A stretch of 64,000 nt of DNA from Herbaspirillum sp. DW155 (GCF_037076565.1 NZ_AP029028.1:4712001-4776000), one strand, 5' to 3'. Positions 44,726 through 53,412 are shown, counted from the stretch's first letter. A program made the numbers and translations. Notes: generated by a model from the letters alone, not told the origin.

Positions 44726-45137
44726 AGCACCTCGCCAGCATGATTGTCGGTCGAGCGTGTCTGTGTGTCTCTGTCTCTGCTTCTAATTCTATTTCTCACC
44801 GCAGGAACACTCACTGGATGCGGGCGGCCCGGTGAGGCTGGGGACGTCCTTGGTATGGCGCTATCCGTGGCTATTCGTTTTGCGGTGTTTATTTATTCTT
44901 GCTATTCGTCTTGCCGGAATTTCTTTGTATGAATTTTTTTACCCATTTGAGTATAAGGGCTAACGTCGCCACGGATCAAGCACGCACCGCCGCATTGGCA
45001 ACGGTGGCGCGCAAAGCGGCCAGGGGCGCGGCTTTGCGGCGCACGTAGGGGTAGGAAAGGAGGCGGGACGTGACGATAGGGCAACTATCCGGCAGGCCGG
45101 AGTGTGCTGCTGGCCTGAGCCTTGATGAAGAATCGGG
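44726..45137. other. A+T-rich spacer without a convincing gene
   Basis: This 412-bp gap begins with a simple TGTGTCTCTGTCTC tract, then A+T-rich DNA to about 44960. At 45010-45038 CGCAAAGC and GCTTTGCG pair over 13 bases. On the minus strand one frame from about 45125 to 44977 reads like protein (GLPDSCPIVTSRLLSYPYVR, then RKAAPLAALRATVANAAVRA) but has no start codon. It may be a gene remnant or a structured RNA; no identity can be assigned. Confidence 0.45.
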
Positions 45138-46085
45138 CTATCGCGAGGGCCGCTCGAAACGGATGATGCTCTCGCCGGCCGCCGTGGTCTTGGGCACCGG
45201 GCGAAAGGCGTGACCGTAGACGATCTCGAAGGTCAGCGGGATCTTGCCGTCGGGCTTGCGCATGGCCTCGAAGGCCGCCAGCAGGCGCTGGTACTGGCTG
45301 CGGCTCATCATGCTGCGACGCCGCGATTCCAGCGGATTGCCGCCCCACGCGCGCACGTCTTCGAGCAGCCGTTGAGGGGCCTCGTAAGTCACGGTGATGG
45401 TTTCCATGTCCATCACCGGGGTGGAAAAACCGGCATTGACCAGCATGTCGCCGAAGTCGTGCATGTCGACGAAGGGCAAGGTGTGCGGTGCAAGATCGAT
45501 CTGTTCGAAGGCACTGCGTACCTCGCGCAGCGTATCCGGGCCGAAACAGGAAAACATCAGCAGGCCCTCCACCCGCAGCACGCGCCGCCACTCGGCGAAG
45601 ACGCGATCAGGCTGCGGATGCCAGTGCAGGGCCAGGTTGGACCAGACCAGATCGAGCGCATTGGCCGCCAGCGGCAGGCGGGCGAAATCAGCGCAGGCCA
45701 GGGCCGGACCGCTTGCGCCGCCGCTGCCGGCGCCCAGCCATTTGTTGATGGAGCCGAACAGGCGGTTCATCGCCGTCTGCGCGCCGCGCTGGTGTTCGGC
45801 AGCCTTGGCCAGCATGCCGTAGGCGCCGTCCAGACCGATCACCTGCGCCTCGGGATAACGCTTCTGCAGTACCGGCAGGTCGGCGCCTTCGCCGCATCCG
45901 GCGTCCAAGACTTCACGTGGGGCAATTTTCACCAGCGCCAGGCGCTCCTGCATGCGGGCCGAGACTTCGCGGCGCAGGAAATCGGATTCGGCCACGCGCT
46001 GCGGCTGGCCGAAGCGGCGGCGCACCAGGGGCAGATCGATGGGAGCGCTCAGCTTGGCGCTGGCAGAAGGCGGTGGCAGGGACAT
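45138..46085 (-). CDS. bioC: Malonyl-ACP O-methyltransferase-like protein (BioC)
   Basis: The 315-residue class I methyltransferase has SAM motif I VLDAGCGEGADLPVL and the BioC-like SNLALHWHPQPDRVFAEWRR segment, with GLLMFSCFGPDTLREVRSAF after it. BioC methylates malonyl-ACP to start biotin synthesis. The ATG at 46085 (MSLPPPSASAKL) is used; an upstream codon at 46139 would run into the divergent promoter. It is divergent from comF. No other biotin genes are nearby, so a different methyl acceptor cannot be excluded. Confidence 0.83.
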   Translation of the reverse strand: MSLPPPSASAKLSAPIDLPLVRRRFGQPQRVAESDFLRREVSARMQERLALVKIAPREVLDAGCGEGADLPVLQKRYPEAQVIGLDGAYGMLAKAAEHQRGAQTAMNRLFGSINKWLGAGSGGASGPALACADFARLPLAANALDLVWSNLALHWHPQPDRVFAEWRRVLRVEGLLMFSCFGPDTLREVRSAFEQIDLAPHTLPFVDMHDFGDMLVNAGFSTPVMDMETITVTYEAPQRLLEDVRAWGGNPLESRRRSMMSRSQYQRLLAAFEAMRKPDGKIPLTFEIVYGHAFRPVPKTTAAGESIIRFERPSR

Positions 46086-46200
46086 GGCAATGAAACCGGA
46101 ACGAACAGGAAGATGGACAGCGCAGCAGTGTGGCGGCATGGGGCTGATGCGATAATGCGCGTAGTTTAGTCGAAATCCATTTTTCCCGGGCGCACCTCAC

Positions 46201-47055
46201 ATGGATATCAAACCCTCCAAACCCGCCGCCGCATCGCCCCAGGCCAAGCCTGGCACCGCTTATCGTGCCGTCGGCGGCAAGCCGGCCGGACCGGGCAAGA
46301 CCGCATCCGGCCCCGGCTGGCTGCAACGCCTGCTGACCTGCCTGCCGCCTTTGCTGCCCTCCTCCTGCGCGCTGTGCGGCGCGGCCGGGCGCGAGACCCT
46401 GTGCGCGCACTGCCACAAGCGCTTCTATACGCGCCAGCACCGCCGCTGCATCCAGTGCGCCCTGCCCATGCCGGTGACCGGCAAGGACCTGCGCTGCGGC
46501 GCCTGCATGAAGGAGCGCCCGGCCTTCGACGCCACCATCGTGGCCACCGATTATTTCGCCCCGTCCGACCAGCTGGCGCTGGCCCTGAAGTTCGGTGGCG
46601 ACCTGCGTCTGGCGCCGCTGCTGGCGCGATTGATCTTCGATGCCACCCGTCGCAATCCGGTGCCGGGTAGCGACGTGCAGTTACCTCTTCCCACCCTGCT
46701 GGCCCCAGTGCCGCTGGGACTGGCGCGCCTGCAGGAGCGCGGTTTCAACCAGGCGCTGGAAATCGCCCGGCCGCTGGGCAAGCTGCTGGATATCCCGGTA
46801 CAGCCGCGCCTGTTGGAACGCAAGAAGGAAACCCAGGCGCAGTCGGCACTGCCGGTAGGTGCGCGCGCCCGCAACGTGCGCTCGGCCTTCGCCCTGCCCT
46901 TTGCCGCTATGGACCAGGTGCGCGGATTGCACGTGGGCATCGTCGATGACGTCATGACCACCGGGGCTACCTTGAATGAAGTGGCGATCGTGCTCAAGCG
47001 GCACGGCGCCCGGCGCGTGACCAATCTGGTCTTTGCGCGCACCCTGCCGGTCTGA
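46201..47055 (+). CDS. comF: ComF family phosphoribosyltransferase-like protein
   Basis: The 284-residue protein has an N-terminal Pro/Ala/Lys-rich tail, a double zinc-finger region (CALCGAAGRETLCAHC and CIQCALPMP through CGAC) and a phosphoribosyltransferase domain with the PRPP loop VGIVDDVMTTGATLNE. ComF proteins are needed for DNA uptake during transformation in several bacteria. The type IV pilus gene at the right edge makes natural transformation plausible. Divergent from bioC. Confidence 0.92.
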   Translation: MDIKPSKPAAASPQAKPGTAYRAVGGKPAGPGKTASGPGWLQRLLTCLPPLLPSSCALCGAAGRETLCAHCHKRFYTRQHRRCIQCALPMPVTGKDLRCGACMKERPAFDATIVATDYFAPSDQLALALKFGGDLRLAPLLARLIFDATRRNPVPGSDVQLPLPTLLAPVPLGLARLQERGFNQALEIARPLGKLLDIPVQPRLLERKKETQAQSALPVGARARNVRSAFALPFAAMDQVRGLHVGIVDDVMTTGATLNEVAIVLKRHGARRVTNLVFARTLPV

Positions 47056-47087
47056 ATCCGGCCCTCTTTTTTAGCAGGAGAAGTTTT

Positions 47088-47570
47088 TTGTTCCACGTCG
47101 TCCTGGTCGAGCCGGAGATCCCTCCCAATACCGGCAACATCATCCGCCTGTGCGCCAATACCGGTGCGCAACTGCATCTGGTGGAGCCGCTCGGCTTCCC
47201 GCTCGACGATGCCAAGATGCGGCGCGCCGGGCTGGATTATCACGAATACGCCAACATGCAGGTCCACAAGGACTGGGACCAGTTCCTGGCCCATCGCCGT
47301 CAGGACCCGCAGTTCGATGAGACACGCATGTTCGCCATGACCACGCATGGCTCCACACCCTTTGCCGGGCTGGCCTTCCGGCCGGGCGACACCTTCGTGT
47401 TCGGCTCGGAAACGCGCGGGCTGGCACCAGAGCGGCGTGAATCCTTCCCGAGCGCACAGCGCATCCGCCTGCCGATGCGGCCGGGCAATCGCAGCATCAA
47501 CCTGTCCAATACGGTGGCGGTGGTGGTGTATGAAGCCTGGCGGCAGAATGGCTATGACGGTGGCAGCTGA
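47088..47570 (+). CDS. trmL: tRNA (cytidine(34)-2'-O)-methyltransferase
   Basis: The 160-residue SPOUT methyltransferase has the knot motifs FVFGSETRGLAPE and MRPGNRSINLSNTVAVVVYE. It methylates the wobble base of leucine tRNAs. The start is TTG at 47088: AGGAGAAG ends five bases before it and the residues FHVVLVEPEIPPNTGNIIRL follow the family N-terminus directly; no ATG is available. It lies 32 bp after comF and is probably co-transcribed. Confidence 0.94.
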   Translation: MFHVVLVEPEIPPNTGNIIRLCANTGAQLHLVEPLGFPLDDAKMRRAGLDYHEYANMQVHKDWDQFLAHRRQDPQFDETRMFAMTTHGSTPFAGLAFRPGDTFVFGSETRGLAPERRESFPSAQRIRLPMRPGNRSINLSNTVAVVVYEAWRQNGYDGGS

Positions 47571-47590
47571 CGATCCGCTGCGCCCATGAA

Positions 47591-47616
47591 AAAACGGCTC
47601 CCGGGGGAGCCGTTTT
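47591..47616. terminator. Bidirectional terminator between trmL and the ABC transporter genes
   Basis: AAAACGGCTCC (47591-47601) and GGAGCCGTTTT (47606-47616) form a perfect stem with a four-base loop between convergent genes; T-runs exist on both strands. Confidence 0.9.
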
Positions 47617-47631
47617 CGTTGGCAGGACCGA

Positions 47632-48426
47632 TCAACCCAGCAGCAGGGCGTCGTCCGAGAGCTTCTCCCCGCGCGTCTGCTCGAACATCTTGAGCAGGTC
47701 CGGCACGTCCAGCCCGGCGCGTTCGGGGCCGGAGACATCCAGCACCACGCGGCCCTGGTGCAGCATCACGGTGCGGTCGCCGTAGTCCAGCGCCTGGCGC
47801 ATGCTGTGGGTCACCATCATGGTGGTCAGCTTGGCCTCGGAGACGATCTTGGCCGTCAGTTCCAGCACGAAAGCCGCCGTCTTCGGGTCCAGCGCGGCCG
47901 TGTGCTCATCCAGCAGCAAGATGCGCGAAGGCTGCAGCGAGGCCATCAACAGGCTCACCGCCTGACGCTGGCCGCCCGAGAGCAGGCCGATACGGTCGGT
48001 GAGGCGATTCTCCAGCCCCAGGTTGAGGATGGCCAGCTTCTCGCGGAACAGCTCGCGCATCTTGCCGCGAATGGCGAAGTTGAAACCGCGACGACGGCCA
48101 CGCGCCATCGCCAGCGCCATGTTCTCCTCGATGGTCAGCGCCTCGCAGGTACCGGCCATCGGATCCTGGAACACGCGCGCCACCATGCCGGCGCGGTCCC
48201 ACGCCTGCTTGCGGGTGACGTCGGTACCGTCGATCTCGATCTTGCCGGTATCGACCAGCAGGTCACCGGAGATCGCATTGAGGAAGGTGGACTTGCCCGC
48301 ACCATTGGAGCCGATCACGGCCACGAACTGGCCGGTCGGAATCTCCAGCGAGAGGCCGCGCAGGGCCGGGTTCTCGATGGGGGTGCCGGGATTGAAGGTG
48401 ATCTTGAGATCGGTGGCTCTCAACAT
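47632..48426 (-). CDS. ABC transporter ATP-binding protein (partner of the ABC_sub_bind system)
   Basis: The 264-residue ATPase has Walker A GSNGAGKST (39-47), the signature LLSGGQRQAVSLLMA and Walker B RILLLDEHTAALD, in which the usual Pro after DE is His. It lies one base after the permease gene. The set resembles the TrpXYZ-like importers, whose substrates (tryptophan, tyrosine or others) are rarely known. Function: energising uptake at the inner membrane. Confidence 0.9.
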   Translation of the reverse strand: MLRATDLKITFNPGTPIENPALRGLSLEIPTGQFVAVIGSNGAGKSTFLNAISGDLLVDTGKIEIDGTDVTRKQAWDRAGMVARVFQDPMAGTCEALTIEENMALAMARGRRRGFNFAIRGKMRELFREKLAILNLGLENRLTDRIGLLSGGQRQAVSLLMASLQPSRILLLDEHTAALDPKTAAFVLELTAKIVSEAKLTTMMVTHSMRQALDYGDRTVMLHQGRVVLDVSGPERAGLDVPDLLKMFEQTRGEKLSDDALLLG

Positions 48427-48427
48427 G

Positions 48428-49321
48428 TCAGGCTCCCTTTCTCAGCAGTTTCAACTTGCGCTTGCCCATGGGCAGCACCAGCGCCAGCATCACCAGCACG
48501 GCCGTCACCAGATTCAGATCCTGCGCCTGCAGGCCGATGAAGTCGCTGTTGAGCGCCAGCGCGATGAAGAAGCGATACAGGATCGCGCCCAGGATCACCG
48601 CCAGCGTGGTCCACACCAGGCGGCGCGCCGGCAGGATGTTCTCGCCGATGATCACGGCCGCCAGGCCGATGACGATGGTACCGATGCCCATGGAGATGTC
48701 GGAGCCGCCCTGGGTCTGTGCAAACAGGGCACCGGCCAGTGCCACCAGCGCATTGGCCAGGGCCATGCCGGCCAGCGTGGCGCGGCCGGTGGCGATGCCC
48801 TGGGCGCGCGCCATGCGGGCATTGGCGCCGGTGGCGCGCATGGCCAGGCCGATCTCGGAAGAGAAGAACCAGTCCAGCAGCAGCTTGGCAGCGGTCACCA
48901 CCACCAGCAGGATCAGCGGACGGCCGACGTAATCGGGAATCCAGTCCGGCTGCAGGATGGTGAAGATGGTCGGCTCCGAAATGAGCGGCACGTTGGGCTT
49001 GCCCATCACACGCAGGTTGATCGAGTACAACGCGATCATCATCAGGATACTGGCCAGCAGGTCCATGATCTTCAGCCGTACGTTGAGCCAGGCAGTGATG
49101 AAACCGGCCAGCGCCCCGGCCAGCAGGGCCGCGAAGGTGGCGAGGAAGGGATTGTAGCCCGCCGCGATCATGGTGGCGGCCACCGCGCCGCCCAGCGGGA
49201 AGCTGCCGTCGACGGTCAGGTCAGGGAACACCAGGATGCGGAAGGAGATCAGCACGCCAAGGGCCACCAGACTGAAGATCAGGCCGATCTCCAGCGCGCC
49301 CAGGAGGGTATACAGCGACAT
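48428..49321 (-). CDS. ABC transporter permease
   Basis: The 297-residue hydrophobic protein (MSLYTLLGALEIGLIFSLVA at the N-terminus) has about eight to nine membrane segments of the BPD_transp_2/LivH-like type. It is the single permease of the importer and would act as a homodimer. A terminator-like hairpin lies between it and the upstream binding-protein gene, so it may be made in smaller amounts. Confidence 0.9.
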   Translation of the reverse strand: MSLYTLLGALEIGLIFSLVALGVLISFRILVFPDLTVDGSFPLGGAVAATMIAAGYNPFLATFAALLAGALAGFITAWLNVRLKIMDLLASILMMIALYSINLRVMGKPNVPLISEPTIFTILQPDWIPDYVGRPLILLVVVTAAKLLLDWFFSSEIGLAMRATGANARMARAQGIATGRATLAGMALANALVALAGALFAQTQGGSDISMGIGTIVIGLAAVIIGENILPARRLVWTTLAVILGAILYRFFIALALNSDFIGLQAQDLNLVTAVLVMLALVLPMGKRKLKLLRKGA

Positions 49322-49335
49322 AAAAAGGACTTTCT

Positions 49336-49380
49336 AAAAAAAACACATTCGGCAAGGCGCGGTACGCCAATGCCGAATGT
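49336..49380 (-). terminator. Terminator-like hairpin between the binding-protein gene and the permease gene
   Basis: ACATTCGGCA (49345-49354) pairs with TGCCGAATGT (49371-49380), with an inner GGCG/CGCC stem. Read leftward a run of eight T follows. Partial read-through would give more binding protein than permease. Confidence 0.8.
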
Positions 49381-49457
49381 CTTCTGCGTGACGCCGACGC
49401 TGCACGGGTGGTGCGGCGCCGGCGGTGCATGGCCGACGGATCAGACTGCGGTCATGC

Positions 49458-50429
49458 TTAGTTGAGCACCTTGGTGGCCGACTTCAGGAACTCCGGCGAC
49501 AGGGTAACGCCTTGCTTTTGCGCTGCCGAGGTATTGACGTACAGCTCCAGGTTCTTGACCGGCGACGAGGCGATCTCGCCAGCCTTCTCGCCCTTCAGGA
49601 TACGCGCCACGACCTTGCCGGTCTGGCGGCCCATGTCGTAGAAATTCACACCCAGGGCGGCCACTGCACCGCGCTTGACGCTGCCGGTGTCGGAGGCGAT
49701 CAGCGGGATCCTGGCATCGTTGCAGACCTTGGCCAGCGACTCGAAGACCGAGACCACGTTGTTGTCGGTGGTGGTGTACATCACGTCGATCTTGCCGATC
49801 AGGCTCTTGGCGGCCGGGGCCACGTCCACCGAACGGGGCGCGGCGGCTTCCACCAGGGTCAGGCCGGCTTTCTGCAGCTCGCCCTTGAGGTTGTTCAGGG
49901 CCGACACGGAATTGGCTTCGCCCGGATTGTAAACCACGCCCACGCGCTTGGCCTCGGGCACGACGCGCTTGATGATCTCGACCTGCTTGACGGGATCCAG
50001 CATGTGCGACAGGCCGGTCACGTTGGTGCCGGAGGGCTTCCAGTCCTTGACCAGCTGCGCGGCCATAGGATCGGCGATGGCCGAATAGACGATGGGGATG
50101 GTCTTGGTGGCGGCCACCATCGGCTGCGCCGAGGGGGTGCCGATGGCGACGATCACATCCGGATTGTCACCCACGAACTTCTTGGCGATCTGGCCGGCGG
50201 TACCGGCATTGGCCTGGGCGCTCTGGAAATCCCACTTCAAATTCTTGCCGGGCTCGAAGCCTTCGGCGATCAGTTCGTCCTTGGTGCCGTCACGCACGGC
50301 GTCCAGGGCCGGGTGTTCGACGAAGGAAGTGATGGCCACCACCTTCTCGGCGGCCAGGGCGGATGCGCAGATGGCGCTCAGGGCGAGCGCGCCGGCGACG
50401 GCGCGCAATGACTTCGATACTGCAAACAT
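49458..50429 (-). CDS. ABC_sub_bind-family substrate-binding protein 1
   Basis: The 323-residue exported protein has a signal peptide cleaved near ALA-A (residue 27) and the PF04392 binding fold (IVAIGTPSAQPMVAATKTIP, RVGVVYNPGEANSVSAL). It is highly similar along its length to the protein encoded at 50571-51551. Nearest to the permease gene, and so likely its primary partner. Ligand unknown; related systems bind aromatic amino acids. Confidence 0.9.
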   Translation of the reverse strand: MFAVSKSLRAVAGALALSAICASALAAEKVVAITSFVEHPALDAVRDGTKDELIAEGFEPGKNLKWDFQSAQANAGTAGQIAKKFVGDNPDVIVAIGTPSAQPMVAATKTIPIVYSAIADPMAAQLVKDWKPSGTNVTGLSHMLDPVKQVEIIKRVVPEAKRVGVVYNPGEANSVSALNNLKGELQKAGLTLVEAAAPRSVDVAPAAKSLIGKIDVMYTTTDNNVVSVFESLAKVCNDARIPLIASDTGSVKRGAVAALGVNFYDMGRQTGKVVARILKGEKAGEIASSPVKNLELYVNTSAAQKQGVTLSPEFLKSATKVLN

Positions 50430-50529
50430 GGTCTCTCCTCTTTCATGGTGGTCAGGCCTCGGCGGTCCTCTCGACCGGGCCCGTTATGCGTATGGGGACA
50501 TCTTGCTGCGGCGTTGCGGCCAGATACGG

Positions 50530-50555
50530 AAGATCCCGCATGGCAGCGGGATCTT
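50530..50555 (-). promoter_or_regulatory. Hairpin between the two binding-protein genes
   Basis: AAGATCCCGC and GCGGGATCTT pair around a six-base loop, 16 bp past the stop of binding protein 2. Only short T tracts follow, so it is more likely an mRNA-stabilising stem or weak terminator than a full stop. Confidence 0.6.
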
Positions 50556-50570
50556 CAGGCGATACCTTGT

Positions 50571-51551
50571 TTATTGCTTGATGACGGTCTTGGCCGAGCT
50601 CACCAGTTCCGGCGACAGGGTCACGCCCTGCTTCTGGGCGGCGGCGGTGTTGACGAACAGTTCCAGCTTGCTGCTGGTGGCCGAGGCGATGTCGCCCGGC
50701 TTTTCACCCTTGAGGATGCGGCCGACGACCTTGCCGGTCTGGCGGCCCAGGTCGTAGTAGTTCACGCCCAGGGCAGCGATGGCACCACGCTTGACGCTAT
50801 CGGTGTCGGAGGCCACCAGCGGGATCTTGGCGTCGTTGCCGACCTTGACCAGCGCTTCATAGGCCGAGACCACGTTGTTGTCGGTGTTGGTGTAGATCAC
50901 ATCGACCTTGCCGATCAGGCTCTTGGCAGCCGAACCGACGTCCACCGAACGGGGCGCAGCGGCTTCCACCAGGGTCATGTTGGACTTGGCCAGCAGTTCC
51001 TTCAAGGCCTTGACCACCACGGCGGAGTTGGCTTCGCCCGGGTTGTAGACCATGCCCACGCGCTTGGCATTGGGCACCACACGCTTGATCAGGTCGACCT
51101 GCTTGTCCAGTTCCAGCAGGTCGGACACGCCGGTGACGTTGGTGCCGGAGGCTTTCCAGTCCTTCACCAGTTGCGCGGCGACCGGATCGGTCACGCCGGA
51201 ATAGATCACCGGGATACTCTTGGTGGCCGCCACCACGGCCTGGGCCGAAGGAGTGGCGATGGCCACGATGGCGTCAGGCTGGTCACCGACGAACTTGCGG
51301 GCGATCTGGGCGGCGGTGCCGGTGTTGCCCTGGGCGCTCTGGTATTCCCACTTCAGGTTCTTGCCGGCTTCAAAGCCTTCTTCCTTCAACTCGTCCTTCA
51401 CGCCGTCACGGATGGCGTCCAGGGCCGGGTGCTCGACGATGGCGGTCACCGCGACCGACTTGTCGGCAGCCATGGCCGGGGCCGCACAGACGGCAGCCAG
51501 GGACAGGGCGGCAACCATGGCGCGCAGTGCCAGCTTGGGGTGGTAGGACAT
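50571..51551 (-). CDS. ABC_sub_bind-family substrate-binding protein 2
   Basis: The 326-residue exported protein (signal peptide to about AMA-A, residue 28) is a tandem paralogue of binding protein 1. Shared stretches include EAAAPRSVDV, KSLIGK and NTDNNVVS-like segments and the VNTAAAQKQGVTLSPE C-terminus. Differences cluster in surface helices, suggesting different ligand range or expression. It leads the leftward importer operon; the 213-bp upstream spacer holds its promoter, with CGCTA/TAGCG arms near 51601-51620. Confidence 0.9.
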   Translation of the reverse strand: MSYHPKLALRAMVAALSLAAVCAAPAMAADKSVAVTAIVEHPALDAIRDGVKDELKEEGFEAGKNLKWEYQSAQGNTGTAAQIARKFVGDQPDAIVAIATPSAQAVVAATKSIPVIYSGVTDPVAAQLVKDWKASGTNVTGVSDLLELDKQVDLIKRVVPNAKRVGMVYNPGEANSAVVVKALKELLAKSNMTLVEAAAPRSVDVGSAAKSLIGKVDVIYTNTDNNVVSAYEALVKVGNDAKIPLVASDTDSVKRGAIAALGVNYYDLGRQTGKVVGRILKGEKPGDIASATSSKLELFVNTAAAQKQGVTLSPELVSSAKTVIKQ

Positions 51552-51750
51552 GCAGTCTCCCTTGCAAAAATGTGAATGAAATACCCGAAATCCTGAAAAG
51601 ACGCTAAGTCTAGCCTAGCGCATGTGAACAATCAATTTGCATGAGGACGCGCCCGGCCGCCGCCATGGCAGGCCAGACGGGGCACTCGCATTGGTGAACG
51701 CGCCCTGATCGGCATCAAGCCTGGCGCAGGGCAAACGCAGGGCCGGTTGC

Positions 51751-51756
51751 TATAAT
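51751..51756 (+). promoter_or_regulatory. Extended -10 promoter directly before the DUF2946 gene
   Basis: TGCTATAAT (TATAAT at 51751-51756 with an upstream TG) is a near-perfect extended -10 box, only eight bases before the ATG at 51765. Transcription would start within one or two bases of the ATG, implying a leaderless or nearly leaderless mRNA unless translation starts further in. No good -35 box is seen, as is common with extended -10 promoters. Confidence 0.6.
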
Positions 51757-51764
51757 CTGGCCCC

Positions 51765-52154
51765 ATGTCTTCCCGCCTGCGCCCCTCTTCCACGCGACCT
51801 GCACTGCGCCGCCCCTGGCTGCGGGCGCAGGTGTGGACCAGCCTGATGCTGGTGCTGGCGATGGTGGCCGCGCCCTGGTGGCAGCAGGCCGCCGCGCGCA
51901 CCCTGCGGGACATTCCCGCCATGGCCATCTGCAGCGTGGGCGGCGGCACGCCCGCCAATGCCCCGGCGCATTTGGCGGCCAGCTACTGCACGCTGTGCTG
52001 CGGCAGCCATGCGGCTTCGCCGGCGCCGGCGTCTTCCTTCTTCGATACCACCGTCTTGCCTGGCATCAGCTATCCGCTGGTGCGCGCCGAGACACCCCTG
52101 CGCTCGGCCAGCCTGGCGCCGGGATCGCCCCAGGCCCGCGCACCCCCTGCCTGA
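51765..52154 (+). CDS. DUF2946 family protein, copper-associated
   Basis: The 129-residue protein has a basic N-terminus, one hydrophobic segment (about 24-40) and a cysteine-containing exported part (ICSVGGG and CTLCCGSHA). DUF2946 genes often neighbour copper-handling genes; here a PCu(A)C chaperone gene follows 89 bp downstream. The Cys/His residues could bind copper, which is unproven. A start further in, at the Met near residue 28, is possible given the close promoter. Confidence 0.75.
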   Translation: MSSRLRPSSTRPALRRPWLRAQVWTSLMLVLAMVAAPWWQQAAARTLRDIPAMAICSVGGGTPANAPAHLAASYCTLCCGSHAASPAPASSFFDTTVLPGISYPLVRAETPLRSASLAPGSPQARAPPA

Positions 52155-52243
52155 ACAGCGCCGTCCCTGGCGCCTTTGCGCCGACCACTGCGGGCCGCAC
52201 GCCCGCATTCCAGACATGAACAAGACAACCAGGAATCCTATCT

Positions 52244-52762
52244 ATGAAGCATTTTGTCAAAATCCCGGCCGCCCTGACCATGGCTTGCGCCCTGCTTTGC
52301 GCCGCCCCGCTGTCGCAGGCCCATGAATACAAGCTGGGCCAGCTGGAAATCGGCCATCCTTATGCCCGCGCGACCGTGCCCGGCCAGCCGGCCGCAGGTG
52401 CCTACATCAGCATCGAGAACAAGGGCAGCACGCCGGATCGCCTGATCGCCGTGTCTTCGCCGGTGGCCAAGTCGGGGGAAATCCACACCATGGCCATGGA
52501 AGGCAATGTCATGAAGATGCGCGAAGTCAGTGGCGGACTGGAAGTCAAACCCGGCCAGAAGATCGCCATGCAGCCGGGCAATGGCTACCACATCATGCTG
52601 ATGGGCCTGTCCAAGCCGCTGCAGGCGGGTGACAAGGTGCCGGCCACGCTGAGCTTCGAGAAGGCGGGCAAGGTCGAGGTGACCTTCAACGTCGAGGACC
52701 GCAATGCACCAGCAGCGGGCATGGATGACATGAAGGACATGAAGGGTCACATGCACCACTGA
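52244..52762 (+). CDS. Periplasmic copper chaperone PCu(A)C
   Basis: The 172-residue protein has a signal peptide (to about SQA-H, residue 26) and the PCu(A)C domain. Copper ligands of the H(M)x10Mx21HxM motif are visible as His81, Met92, His116 and Met118. The C-terminus adds a Met/His-rich tail (MDDMKDMKGHMHH). PCu(A)C delivers Cu(I) to the CuA site of cytochrome oxidase, together with SCO; both partners are encoded in this window. A strong terminator follows. Confidence 0.95.
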   Translation: MKHFVKIPAALTMACALLCAAPLSQAHEYKLGQLEIGHPYARATVPGQPAAGAYISIENKGSTPDRLIAVSSPVAKSGEIHTMAMEGNVMKMREVSGGLEVKPGQKIAMQPGNGYHIMLMGLSKPLQAGDKVPATLSFEKAGKVEVTFNVEDRNAPAAGMDDMKDMKGHMHH

Positions 52763-52779
52763 CCCATTCAGCAACCTGA

Positions 52780-52827
52780 AACGACAAGGCCGGCAGCGAG
52801 CGATGCTCCTGCCGGCCTTGTCGTTTT
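52780..52827 (+). terminator. Terminator after the copper chaperone gene
   Basis: A 17-bp perfect stem (52780-52796 with 52809-52825, beginning AACGACAAGG) and a 12-base loop are followed by TTTT. Located 18 bp after the stop codon, and also between convergent genes. Confidence 0.88.
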
Positions 52828-52841
52828 GGAGCGTGCGGCGA

Positions 52842-53324
52842 TCAGCCGGCCAGCTTGCGCACCTTGGCCAGCAGCTTGGTGGTGGAGCGGTCATGCTCGA
52901 AGGCAATGGCCAGCACCTGTCCGCCATAGGCTGCCACGGCCTGGCCCTCGGGGATGGCGTGCATGTCGTAGTCGCCGCCCTTGACGTAGATCTCCGGACG
53001 CGCCTGCTGCACGGCCTCCAGCGCCGTGTCTTCATCGAAGGGGACCACCAGCGAGACCGATTCCAGGGCCGCCAGCACCGCCATGCGGTCTTCGCAGGTG
53101 TTGATGGGCCGGTCATCACCCTTGCCCAGGCGCTTGACCGACGCATCGGTATTGACCGCCACCACCAGCGAGGCGCCCTGGGCGCGGGCCTGCGCCAGAT
53201 AGGTCACGTGGCCGCGATGCAGGATGTCGAAGACGCCATTGGTCATCACCACCGGCTTGGGCAATTGGGCCACGCGCTGCTGGAGTTCGTCGCGGGTGCA
53301 GAGTTTGGATTCGAAGTCGGCCAT
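52842..53324 (-). CDS. rfaE2: D-glycero-beta-D-manno-heptose 1-phosphate adenylyltransferase
   Basis: The 160-residue cytidylyltransferase-fold enzyme has the nucleotide-binding motif TNGVFDILHRGH and the later STTKLLAKVRKL segment. It adds AMP to heptose 1-phosphate to make ADP-heptose for lipopolysaccharide core synthesis. It corresponds to the C-terminal half of E. coli HldE; the kinase half is not here. The ATG at 53324 (MADFESKLCTRDEL) is chosen over a TTG at 53360, which lies in the upstream terminator stem, although no good ribosome-binding site is visible. Confidence 0.92.
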   Translation of the reverse strand: MADFESKLCTRDELQQRVAQLPKPVVMTNGVFDILHRGHVTYLAQARAQGASLVVAVNTDASVKRLGKGDDRPINTCEDRMAVLAALESVSLVVPFDEDTALEAVQQARPEIYVKGGDYDMHAIPEGQAVAAYGGQVLAIAFEHDRSTTKLLAKVRKLAG

Positions 53325-53347
53325 CTTGAGGGAATCGTTGCAGGATG

Positions 53348-53379
53348 AAAAAAGCCGCAACCAACGCGGTTGCGGCTTT
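53348..53379 (-). terminator. Terminator of the desaturase-like gene
   Basis: AAAGCCGCAACC (53351-53362) and GGTTGCGGCTTT (53368-53379) form the stem; read leftward six T follow. It separates the desaturase-like gene from rfaE2. Confidence 0.88.
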
Positions 53380-53412
53380 GCGATTGTACTGCCTGTGAAG
53401 GATTTTTCCCGA

